Shown in pieces: positions 7,142 through 13,159 of a DNA stretch of 15,128 nucleotides. Source of the stretch: Pseudomonadota bacterium (lineage in GTDB: Bacteria; Pseudomonadota; Alphaproteobacteria; Rhizobiales; Rhizobiaceae); NCBI GenBank assembly GCA_023388675.1, contig JAEWFU010000152.1:1-15128 (forward strand). Reading direction: 5' to 3'. Within the stretch, counting starts at the first letter, position 1, and every line of letters begins with the position of its first letter. Position numbers and translations under genes: made by a program. The notes below the pieces were generated by a model. The model was not told the origin of the DNA, made no database searches, and saw nothing but the letters and a program-made list of their open reading frames with translations.

Positions 7142-8341
7142 TCAGGCTTGCATGACGGCTCCGGTCTCCAGAAGCGCCCGCGTTTCTTCCTCCTCGAAGC
7201 CGATCGCCTCCAGCACTGCCCTGCTATGCTCGCCGATGCCCGGCGCAGGGCTCGGCGCCGGCAACTCGCGACCGACCTGCCGCGGCGCGATCGCCGGCAT
7301 GGGCCGGCCCTCCACCGCGACGACATTGTCGCGCGCGACAACCTGCGGATGTTCCTCAATGTCTCCAGCGTCGTGGACGGGGCCAACCACGACGTCGCAC
7401 TCCCTTGCCATCCGAAGAACGTCGGCTGCCGGGCGGGCGCCGATCCACGCCGCGATTTCCCCATCAAGCGCGTCCATGTTCTCGCGTCTGGCGGCCGGGG
7501 TAGAGAAGCGGGCGTCCTGCGCGAGCGCCGGTCCTCCTATCATCGTCAGGAAGCGCGCCGCGACCGGCTGGGTCGCAGCGGAAACCGTAATCAGGCGTCC
7601 GTCGCTGGTCTTGAAAATGTTGCCGATGTTGGAGTTCATCGGAAAACGATTGCCGTTGCGGCGTTCCGCCCGACCGAGACCGGAGGCGATGGCAACCTGC
7701 CACTCGTTCATGCGCATCAACGCCTCATGCAGGGCAAAGCGAAGGGGGCGCGGATCGCGATCCGCGAGTCTCGCGGCGCGCAGCTCGGCAAGAGCTGCCG
7801 AAAGCGCCAAAGCGCCCGCACAGTAGTCTGCAAGCGGCAGTTCCGGCGAGGCACCAGAGCCGTCCGCGATGCCCGTCAGCGCCATGATTCCCGACGCGGC
7901 GGCGGCAAATTCGCTGCGCGTGCTCCACGGCCACAAATCGGGACGATCCGCTCCTGTTGCATGCAGGTGAACGTCGAGTAGTTGCGGCGCCAAGCGGTCT
8001 GCGAGACGGCCTGCAAATGCGGATCCATCGCGAAACAGGATGCCGCGCCGTCTTTTCAGCCGGCTCAGGATAGCCGTGAACTCCGGCTTGTCCTCATCGA
8101 GGCAAAGCGACCGCTTTCCGCGGCCCAGCGCTGCCCACCAGTGTGCCTGCACCGATTGCGGACCGAGCCGGCGCAGGGCCGTGCCCTCAGCAGGCTCGCA
8201 GACGATCACGGTAGCGCCGTGATCGGCAGCCAACGCCGCGGCAAATGCCGCCGCGGGCGTAGCGGCAATCTCGACGACGGTAAGACCGGACAGTGGGCGC
8301 GCGACATCGGCGCGGACAGCTTCTCGAAGCACCGTATGCAT
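7142..8341 (-). CDS. CaiB/BaiF family III CoA-transferase (first gene of operon)
   Basis: A 399-residue family III CoA-transferase. RPLSGLTVVEIAATPAAAF (15-33) and AADHGATVIVCEP (38-50) match the N-terminal fold. Asp172 in ELPLADYCAG is the candidate catalytic aspartate. NSNIGNIFKTSDGRLITVSA and the C-terminal VVVGPVHDAGDIEEHPQVVARD are typical of the family. The N-terminal domain is more divergent than in the second CoA-transferase: the usual RP after the first block is CEPAEG here, and the loop after KRSLCLD is shortened. The start at 8341 follows GGGAGGAG almost directly (2-nt spacing after GGAGG). A GTG three codons later is an alternative, and the open frame to 8440 reaches into the divergent lysR. 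Two unlike CoA-transferases in one operon could be a heteromer or could act on different acids. Confidence 0.92.
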   Translation of the reverse strand: MHTVLREAVRADVARPLSGLTVVEIAATPAAAFAAALAADHGATVIVCEPAEGTALRRLGPQSVQAHWWAALGRGKRSLCLDEDKPEFTAILSRLKRRRGILFRDGSAFAGRLADRLAPQLLDVHLHATGADRPDLWPWSTRSEFAAAASGIMALTGIADGSGASPELPLADYCAGALALSAALAELRAARLADRDPRPLRFALHEALMRMNEWQVAIASGLGRAERRNGNRFPMNSNIGNIFKTSDGRLITVSAATQPVAARFLTMIGGPALAQDARFSTPAARRENMDALDGEIAAWIGARPAADVLRMARECDVVVGPVHDAGDIEEHPQVVARDNVVAVEGRPMPAIAPRQVGRELPAPSPAPGIGEHSRAVLEAIGFEEEETRALLETGAVMQA

Positions 8342-8372
8342 CTCCTCCCGATCGCATAACGTGTGTGCGGGA

Positions 8373-8401
8373 ACTCTCCAGCGATAGGAAAGGCTTGTCA
8401 A
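8373..8401 (-). promoter_or_regulatory. Candidate promoter of the CoA-transferase/TRAP operon
   Basis: On the minus strand TTGACA (8401-8396) is a perfect -35 match, and a 17-bp spacer leads to GAGAGT (8378-8373), a poor -10. It lies 32 bp before the operon start in the 91-bp divergent gap. The same hexamer region reads TTGTCA on the plus strand, so it could also serve lysR. A weak -10 is usual for LysR-activated promoters. Tentative. Confidence 0.35.
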
Positions 8402-8412
8402 ACGAGGACATC

Positions 8413-8439
8413 TGATCAATAGATTTGGATTTATGATCA
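8413..8439. promoter_or_regulatory. Candidate LysR operator overlapping the lysR start
   Basis: Two TGATCA hexamers (8413-8418 and 8434-8439) end a 27-bp imperfect inverted repeat. The arms TGATCAATAGATT and TGATCATAAATCC (the second read on the other strand) agree at 9 of 13 positions. The element is AT-rich in a GC-rich neighbourhood and covers the lysR ATG at 8433. LysR proteins commonly repress their own gene from such a site and activate the divergent operon. The assignment is inferred from position and symmetry. Confidence 0.4.
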
Positions 8440-9329
8440 ATGTAACGCTCAGTCAGTTGGAAACCTTCATCGCCGTGGCGGAACGGCAAGGTTTCCACGC
8501 GGCCGCACGCCATCTTCACCTTTCTCAATCGGCGGTAAGTCTGCGCGTCAGCCTTCTCGAGCAGAGGCTTGGGCTTCGCCTGTTCGAGCGCACGACCCGA
8601 AGTGTATCGCTCACGCCGGAGGGCGAACGTCTCCTCAACACCGCCCGCCATACGCTGCACGATATCGAACAGCTCATTTTCCAGTTGTCCGATGAAGGCG
8701 CTCTCAACAGGGGGCGCTTTCGCATGGCGGCGCTGCCGTCCACCGCGGCAACGATCGTGCCGGTCGCTCTTGCCGGGTTCCGCGAACGCTACCCCAACAT
8801 CCAGATCCATGTGATCGATGCGGTGGCGGATCGGGCTGTTTCGGCCGTTCTCACGGGCGATGTCGAATTCGCGTTGACAACGGGAGTGCAACAGCCGCCC
8901 GGACTGGTCTTCGAGAAGCTGTTTACCGATGAATGCCTCGTCGTGGTGCCCCATGACCACCCCTTCGCGAAGGAGAGTTCAGTAGACATCGCCCAATTGT
9001 CGGACGTGCCCCTGCTGTTGCCGGTGGTCGGGTCAGCTTTCCGCGCCGAGATCGATATCGCCTTCGCCACCGCCGGCATGAAGCCCGTGGCCGAACGGGA
9101 GGCGATCAATCTCGCGACCTTGATGGCCTATGCCGAGGTCGGCATGGGGATCACCTTCGTTCCATCGATGATGAGCCATCGGCTCGATCTGTCGCGTTGT
9201 CGTGCGCTGCGCTTGGCTCCTGCCACGCTGATGCGCGCCTTCGGCATCCTGAAAAGGGAGGAACGCCCGCTCGCGCCGGCGGCATCCGCCTTCGCGGCGT
9301 TCCTGAAAACGATGATGAACTCGTCCTGA
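8433..9329 (+). CDS. LysR-family transcriptional regulator
   Basis: A 298-residue LysR-type regulator, full length. The N-terminal winged helix-turn-helix is clear: LSQLETFIAVAERQGFHAAA, then ARHLHLSQSAVSLRVSLLEQ with LGLRLFERTTRSVSLTPEG (residues 6-64). A linker helix and a periplasmic-binding-protein-like effector domain (about 92-298) follow. It is divergent from the CoA-transferase/TRAP operon with 91 bp between starts, the classical arrangement for a regulator of the adjacent operon. The co-inducer is probably the imported acid or a CoA derivative (inference). The start ATG 8433 has only a weak purine stretch upstream (GATTTGGATTT) and lies within a TGATCA dyad, which suggests autoregulation. 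Confidence 0.95.
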   Translation: MINVTLSQLETFIAVAERQGFHAAARHLHLSQSAVSLRVSLLEQRLGLRLFERTTRSVSLTPEGERLLNTARHTLHDIEQLIFQLSDEGALNRGRFRMAALPSTAATIVPVALAGFRERYPNIQIHVIDAVADRAVSAVLTGDVEFALTTGVQQPPGLVFEKLFTDECLVVVPHDHPFAKESSVDIAQLSDVPLLLPVVGSAFRAEIDIAFATAGMKPVAEREAINLATLMAYAEVGMGITFVPSMMSHRLDLSRCRALRLAPATLMRAFGILKREERPLAPAASAFAAFLKTMMNSS

Positions 9330-9345
9330 TCGCCTGGCAGGCAAG

Positions 9346-9379
9346 GCTCGCCTGAAGCGAGCAGGGGCCGGGACGGCCC
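9346..9379 (+). terminator. Tandem hairpins after lysR, probable terminator
   Basis: GCTCGC-CTGAA-GCGAGC (9346-9362) and GGGCCG-GGA-CGGCCC (9365-9379) are two perfect 6-bp stems within 50 bp of the lysR stop. The second is followed by GATTTGTG, a weak T-rich run. The placement suits rho-independent termination of lysR. Confidence 0.5.
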
Positions 9380-9472
9380 GATTTGTGCCGGACCGCGCGT
9401 CAAACTACCCAATCATGTCAATGATTTACATCGCAGCCCGACCCATACGCCAACCCGCAGCGCGGGCCTGAA

Positions 9473-9490
9473 TCATTCCCACTCAATCGT
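9473..9490 (-). other. guaA 3'-end remnant, probable att site of an integrated element
   Basis: Read on the minus strand this 18-mer is ACGATTGAGTGGGAATGA, which translates as T-I-E-W-E-stop, the conserved end of GMP synthase (GuaA ends ...GTIEWE). The codons before it (MWVW) do not match GuaA and no guaA body is next to it, so only the gene's end is present. The 3' end of guaA is a known insertion site for genomic islands that use tyrosine recombinases, which leave a copy of this end at each junction. By orientation, inserted DNA should lie to the right (higher coordinates) and intact guaA beyond it. No second copy and no integrase were seen in the window. An 18-bp match could be chance, but the reading frame and stop both fit. 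Confidence 0.55.
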
Positions 9491-9834
9491 CCAAACCCAC
9501 ATTAAGCCTTTGATATCACGTATAATTATGGCTGTGGGGCGTGCAAAAACCGACTATTGGCAAGTCAAAATGTTACGCTTTTGATTTTAAAGGGAAAAAG
9601 GGTCGAAAAAAAATTTGTGGGTTTAGAGGACAATCGGCGTCTATCGCCCGTTTGTACGCTGTGAAGGCCACCCCACGGAATAGCCGATTTGTATCAGAAA
9701 ACACCGCTGACCACAATGAGTGGCGCCCCGGACAAGAGGTCCGTTTGCGCTTATGCGGATTTGCCAACTACAGAGCAGTAAACCAAGGCATCTTCAAACT
9801 GCGCATGGTTTGACATTGTGCTAAAACGCTCACC
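9491..9834. other. AT-rich stretch with no recognisable gene
   Basis: This 344-bp stretch is clearly lower in GC than both flanks, especially 9500-9640, with runs such as GGGAAAAAGGG and AAAAAAAATTTG. A frame starting GTG 9541 stays open to 9813 (90 codons, Lys-rich N-terminus), but it has no ribosome site, no family resemblance I can recognise and no support from neighbours. A 64-codon frame also opens on the other strand. I treat the stretch as island-borne non-coding or decayed sequence between the guaA-like scar and the AbiEi fragment. Confidence 0.5.
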
Positions 9835-9844
9835 TTGAGTGAGC
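9828..9844. promoter_or_regulatory. Inverted repeat at the start of the AbiEi fragment (candidate operator)
   Basis: GCTCAC-CTTGA-GTGAGC is a perfect 6-bp inverted repeat that includes the TTG start (9835-9837) of the truncated AbiEi gene. A TTGACA hexamer lies just upstream at 9810-9815. AbiEi antitoxins are known to repress their own operons through inverted repeats near the start, so this may be the surviving operator. It is short, so the call is tentative. Confidence 0.35.
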
Positions 9845-10035
9845 AAACAACAGGGAAGTTAAAGCAGTTGGAGCACCTCCTGCCAGAGGGACTGCTCGTC
9901 GATGCCGCGTGGCTTTCCGCTCAAGGCTACTCAACCTCGCTGCGTACCAAATATGTCGCCTCGGGCTGGCTCGAGCAGCCGGCCCGCCGAGTCTATCTGA
10001 GCTACTCCCCGATCCCTGGACAGATTTCGGCGTGA
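9835..10035 (+). pseudogene. AbiEi-type (type IV TA) antitoxin, N-terminal fragment truncated by an IS
   Basis: The first ~54 residues (KLKQLEHLLPEGLLVDAAWL, then SAQGYSTSLRTKYVASGWLE and QPARRVY) match the N-terminal winged-helix domain of AbiEi-family antitoxins, which normally continue VYRRP... for about 150-250 residues more. Here the match stops after Tyr (9994-9996), and the next 12 codons (LSYSPIPGQISA) are read from the IS3-family end before a TGA at 10033-10035. The start is TTG 9835, without a clear Shine-Dalgarno sequence. The toxin partner AbiEii is absent from the window. In the intact system AbiEi represses transcription and counters the nucleotidyltransferase toxin AbiEii; this fragment keeps only a DNA-binding-like domain and is most likely inactive. 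Confidence 0.7.
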
Positions 10036-10246
10036 CTTAAGCTACTGCCTGCACCTGCTGATCGGTTTCGATGCTGTTGAAGTAGACCACGGCGGGCGGC
10101 TGTCCGCCATGGGCGGCGTGTGGCCGCTGGTGGTTGTAGAAAGTGATCCACCGACCGACCCCTGCTTTGGCCTGTGATCCGGTTTCCCAGGCGTGCAGGT
10201 AGGTGATGTCGGCGCACCAGACCTGATTGGGCCGGTCGATGCGCGG
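9998..10246 (-). mobile_element. IS3-family insertion sequence remnant, internally deleted
   Basis: The left end begins TGAGCTACTCCCCGATCCC, a TG-starting terminus of the kind seen in IS3 elements, directly after the broken AbiEi codon. On the minus strand two transposase (OrfB) pieces follow: RIDRPNQVWCADITY, with the first catalytic Asp, and LHAWETGSQAKAGVGRWITF, then YNHQRPHAAHGG, the segment just after the catalytic Glu. The region between them, with the second Asp and the Glu (about 100 residues in relatives), is missing. The join falls at CTAC, which would be present in both parent sequences, suggesting a microhomology deletion. The other end of the IS is gone: the sequence runs straight into a HEAT-like gene near 10241-10246. 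The element cannot transpose by itself. Confidence 0.75.
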
Positions 10247-10522
10247 CAGCATTTGGGCTATGTGCCAGCGCAGTTCCTGCTGAACGCTCGTTCGCGCCAA
10301 CTGGAGAAGCCGCGACCGGAGTGGAACGAACCAATCAGGTCTGCGGATCGAAATCTTCTCGGCAGCATCGGCGCAGCGCATCCGGAGCGCCTCGTCCTGG
10401 CTCTCCATTCCGTCTATCAGAAGCGGCAGCTGCTCCGGATGGTCGAGCACGAATGGTACAACGGCAGCGACGCAGCCAATGGATCTCCTGTCGCCACCCG
10501 CAAGAGCGGAAAAGATATCCAT
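10037..10522 (-). pseudogene. In-frame chimera: HEAT-repeat-like N-terminus fused to IS3 transposase pieces
   Basis: From ATG 10522 (a GAAGGG lies upstream) the first ~93 codons encode MDIFSALAGGDRRSIGCVAA, then helical pairs such as DHPEQLPLLIDGMESQDEAL, RMRCADAAEKISIRRPDWF and TSVQQELRWHIAQMLPR. This looks like a small HEAT/armadillo-type repeat protein. At about 10243 it joins RIDRPNQVWCADITY and then LHAWETGSQAK... of an IS3 transposase, ending at TAA 10037. All three pieces share one frame, so a 161-residue protein could be made. The likely history is IS insertion into (or deletion across) a HEAT-protein gene followed by an internal IS deletion. A function is not expected, though an open hybrid frame is notable. 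It overlaps the membrane-protein fragment upstream. Confidence 0.65.
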
Positions 10523-10536
10523 GTCTTGATGGCCCT

Positions 10537-10671
10537 TCACCGGCGCGTCAGCACGCCACCCAAAATCACCGTGGCAGCATAAACCAGGGGTGCAGCCATG
10601 CCAGCCAGCAGCAGATAATTGGCTGAGAACGTCGGGTCGGCGTGCAGGTCCTTCAGGTTGTCGATGTCCAC
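10537..10671 (-). pseudogene. Short membrane-protein fragment, possibly DUF998-like N-terminus
   Basis: A 44-residue frame from GTG 10671 to TGA 10537 reads VDIDNLKDLHADPTFSANYL, then LLAGMAAPLVYAATVILGGV and LTRR. One hydrophobic segment (about 19-41) follows an acidic start, resembling the first helix of DUF998-type small membrane proteins, which normally continue PGY...HLAQPIS after GGxL. Here the frame stops at once, suggesting truncation by the same rearrangement that affected the next gene. An in-frame TAG lies two codons before the GTG, so it cannot extend upstream. It lies 26 bp after the cytochrome stop on the same strand. The family suggestion is weak; the presence of a fragment is more likely than an intact small gene. 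Confidence 0.35.
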
Positions 10672-10697
10672 TGTTGTCTAATCGCCGCAGCTAACGA

Positions 10698-11777
10698 TCA
10701 TCGGGCCATGCCCGTTAGATCTCGGCCCAGAGCGTTCGAGATATCCTCAGCTGAATCGTGGATCAGTTGCAGCGCGTAGTGCGGGTTGTGAACGTGGATT
10801 CCTGCATCCGCTCCCACAAATTTCCAGTTGTAGGCTGCTTTCAACAACCGTGGCGTCCAGCTTGCATACGGGACCGGGGTGCCTTCCCTTTGGTCTGGTA
10901 GGCCGTCGCCGTTGTGGTCGGCAAAAAAGTAGGGATGGCGATTTCCGTCGTAGACCATCGCCGTTCCAGCTACATCCCGCGCATACTCGGCCAGCAAAGC
11001 GAAGAGCCGCTCCCTGTTGGCGACGATGTCGGCGAAGATGCCCTGCTCAAGATTGCCGCTGCCATCGAAACTCTGGCGGGAAATACGGATTGCGCGTGAA
11101 TTGCCCGATTCATGGCAGGTGGTGCAGGTCTCCTCCGCCACGGTCAAGTTATGCGGTTCGTGGCACCCCACACAGGTAGAGACCGGGCGGGCGTGGAAGA
11201 ACCGCTGCTGGTAGACCTTTCCCGGATACTGGTATCCCAACGCGCCGGAGCCCCCTAGCAGGCTCGCTGCGGCTACCGCGTAGTGTGGATTGATGAAAGA
11301 CAGTTCAGGACTGACCCCATCTTCGGGGCTTTCCGCCACTGCACGTTCAATCGTTGCGCTCGACGCTCGGCCCTGGTGGCACGTCATGCATGCCGCTTCA
11401 GCACCCACGACGGGATGCTGAGTGCCAGAAGGAAGCCGGATCTCAGTTACGCTCGGCAGGCCTGGATGGTGGCAGGTATCGCAGTCCACCACTCCGCCAA
11501 CGGGTATAGGACTCTGCGGCAGTCCCGGCGTGCTGCCATCGAACCCATACAATGACCGAAACCCCGCTCCAGAGTGACAGGTGGAGCAAACTGGCGGAAT
11601 TTCGCCAGTATCGTTCCAATGCGCGAAAGATTCAGAATGGATATTCGCGTGTCCAGATCGCACCCACTGCGTAATCTCTTCAATATTAGGAGTCCGCTCC
11701 GGCGTTTGTCCGATTGCCGAGGCAACAACGAACATGGCGGGAATACTGCTCCACAAGAGAATTGATCGAAGCTGCAT
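10698..11777 (-). CDS. Exported pentaheme c-type cytochrome with a calcium-type loop
   Basis: A 359-residue periplasmic multiheme cytochrome. Residues 1-23 (MQLRSILLWSSIPAMFVVAS, AIG) form a signal peptide or membrane anchor. Five CXXCH heme c sites are visible: CSTCH (64-68), CDTCH (99-103), CMTCH (130-134), CVGCH (202-206) and CTTCH (218-222). Many additional His residues (for example NPHYA at 163, FFHARP at 193, HEPHN at 206) could be sixth ligands. Near the C-terminus, DHNGDGLPD (287-295) has the DxNxDGxxD pattern of a calcium-binding loop. ATG 11777 is preceded by AGGAAGG about 6 nt away; longer frames would run into the nqrA region without a signal. It is divergent from nqrABCD, so it may exchange electrons with that complex in the periplasm (inference). 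The exact donor or acceptor is unknown. Confidence 0.9.
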   Translation of the reverse strand: MQLRSILLWSSIPAMFVVASAIGQTPERTPNIEEITQWVRSGHANIHSESFAHWNDTGEIPPVCSTCHSGAGFRSLYGFDGSTPGLPQSPIPVGGVVDCDTCHHPGLPSVTEIRLPSGTQHPVVGAEAACMTCHQGRASSATIERAVAESPEDGVSPELSFINPHYAVAAASLLGGSGALGYQYPGKVYQQRFFHARPVSTCVGCHEPHNLTVAEETCTTCHESGNSRAIRISRQSFDGSGNLEQGIFADIVANRERLFALLAEYARDVAGTAMVYDGNRHPYFFADHNGDGLPDQREGTPVPYASWTPRLLKAAYNWKFVGADAGIHVHNPHYALQLIHDSAEDISNALGRDLTGMAR

Positions 11778-11809
11778 GGGCGGCCTTCCTCGCGCGGGTG
11801 GAAGCATCA

Positions 11810-11839
11810 ATCGTTCTCTGGTAGTCCTTGTATTGTCAA
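11810..11839 (-). promoter_or_regulatory. Candidate promoter of the cytochrome gene
   Basis: On the minus strand TTGACA (11839-11834) is a perfect -35 hexamer. With an 18-bp spacer, AACGAT (11815-11810) is a weak -10. It lies 33-60 bp before the cytochrome start in the divergent gap shared with nqrA. No convincing plus-strand promoter could be picked out for nqrA in the same gap. Confidence 0.3.
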
Positions 11840-13159
11840 GCGGAAGGGCATTGCCGACTCGATCAAGCCACGGAGGGACCCGCCATACTCGGTCTGACGC
11901 AACGCGGCCTCTCCGTACGTGCGGGTTCGCCGCCCCTCCCAACAGGTATGCCAGAAAAGATCCTCACATCCGAAGCCGGGGTGAGCTTGCCCCCGTGGAT
12001 GGAATTCAGGGTGGAGCCGCTGGCGGAGGTCGGCAGCCATGTTGCGCAAGGCACGCCGCTCCTGAGGGATCGCCGGCGTCCCGAATGCATCATCACAGCG
12101 CCCATCTCTGGCCGCCTTTCGGAACTTGAGACTGGTGCGGGGCGCCGCCTTACGAGCCTCATCATTCAGGGAGAAGGATCAGGCGAGCGGCACCAGTATG
12201 ACACCCAATCGGCGCTCGAAGAGCTTGAAGGCGGAAGCGGATCAACCGCGCTGCGTCAACTGCTTCAGAGTTCCGGCCTCTGGATGCGACTGAGGAGCCG
12301 GCCTTTCGGCAAAGTGCCCGAAGCATTAACGGCTCCTGCCGCGATATTTGTCATGGCGGTCGATACTCGTTCCCTGGCGCCGGACCCGCGGCATGCGATC
12401 GGAGAGGATAACATCGCACGACTCAATCTTGGATTACGCGCGCTCTCAAGCCTCTGCGACGGGCCGCTATTCTTCTGCCAGGACCAAGGGCCGGACATCC
12501 CTGACGCGCACGGTAGATTGAAGATAGTTCGGACCGGCGAGTTGCACCCTCAGGGTCTTGCGGGGCTCCAGATCCACCGGCTGTTTCCCGCGCGTCTCAG
12601 CCGACAGGTCTGGGACATCTTCGTCGAAGATGTTGTTGCCATCGGCCAATTGCTGTCCGAGGGCCGGCTGCCCGAATCGCGAGTGGTGTCCGTTGCCGGG
12701 CCGGGACTGCGCGAGGCGAGGCTCGTCCGCTGCCCTCCCGGCGCTGATCTTCGCGAACTCTGCTACGCCTTCATGTCGCCCGGTCCGCGCACAATCCTCT
12801 CCGGCTCGGTTCTCGATGGGCGGGAGTCGCGCTGGCTCGGTTTCCCCGATCGGCAGGTTACGGTGCTCGAGCGTCGCGAGCCAACACCGCGACACTGGTT
12901 GGAAGCCGCCCTGCGCCGGGCATCGCGCCCCGAACCGGTCATTGCCACAGCCGCCGTCGAGCACGCATTGGGGGGCGCTATGCCGGGAATGGCCCTCCTG
13001 CGCGCGCTCTCGGTCGGCGACGACGAAGCCGCGATTGAACTTGATGTCCTGTCGCTGGTCGAAGAAGACCTGGCGCTCGTTGATTACGTTACCGCGGCCT
13101 CGCCGCGCTTTTCGGATCTGCTGCGCGCTGCTCTGAACCGCATTGAGGCGAACGCATGA
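11828..13159 (+). CDS. nqrA: NqrA, Na+-translocating NADH:quinone reductase subunit A
   Basis: About 420-443 residues, the length of NqrA (about 446). Matching landmarks are RGLSVRAGSPP near the start, GTPLLRDRRRPECIITAPISG, LWMRLRSRPFGKVPEA, AIFVMAVDTRSLAPDP, DGPLFFCQDQG, EDVVAIGQLLSEGRL, RVVSVAGPGL, and the C-terminal ALSVGDDEAAIELDVLSLVE before EDLALVDYVTAASPRFSDLL. NqrA is the cytoplasmic subunit linked to quinone handling in NQR. The coordinates start at TTG 11828, the first standard start codon in frame, but homology begins near 11894. GGAGGG (11872-11877) is placed ideally (7 nt) for codon 11885, which is ATA. An ATG at 11948 would delete the conserved N-terminus. The start is therefore unresolved. 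The stop overlaps nqrB as ATGA. Confidence 0.92.
   Translation: MYCQAEGHCRLDQATEGPAILGLTQRGLSVRAGSPPLPTGMPEKILTSEAGVSLPPWMEFRVEPLAEVGSHVAQGTPLLRDRRRPECIITAPISGRLSELETGAGRRLTSLIIQGEGSGERHQYDTQSALEELEGGSGSTALRQLLQSSGLWMRLRSRPFGKVPEALTAPAAIFVMAVDTRSLAPDPRHAIGEDNIARLNLGLRALSSLCDGPLFFCQDQGPDIPDAHGRLKIVRTGELHPQGLAGLQIHRLFPARLSRQVWDIFVEDVVAIGQLLSEGRLPESRVVSVAGPGLREARLVRCPPGADLRELCYAFMSPGPRTILSGSVLDGRESRWLGFPDRQVTVLERREPTPRHWLEAALRRASRPEPVIATAAVEHALGGAMPGMALLRALSVGDDEAAIELDVLSLVEEDLALVDYVTAASPRFSDLLRAALNRIEANA

Noticed and set aside
9346..9379. CRISPR or other repeat array suggested by tandem hairpins
   Set aside because: Only two different short stems with no repeated unit; a terminator explains them. 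No CRISPR array, rRNA or tRNA was seen anywhere in the window.
9541..9813. Possible 90-residue gene in the AT-rich tract
   Set aside because: GTG start without a ribosome site, no family resemblance, no neighbour support; described only as part of the intergenic tract.
10698..11942. 414-residue version of the cytochrome
   Set aside because: The extra N-terminus overlaps the nqrA start region, is Arg-rich and would bury the signal peptide; ATG 11777 has a good ribosome site.
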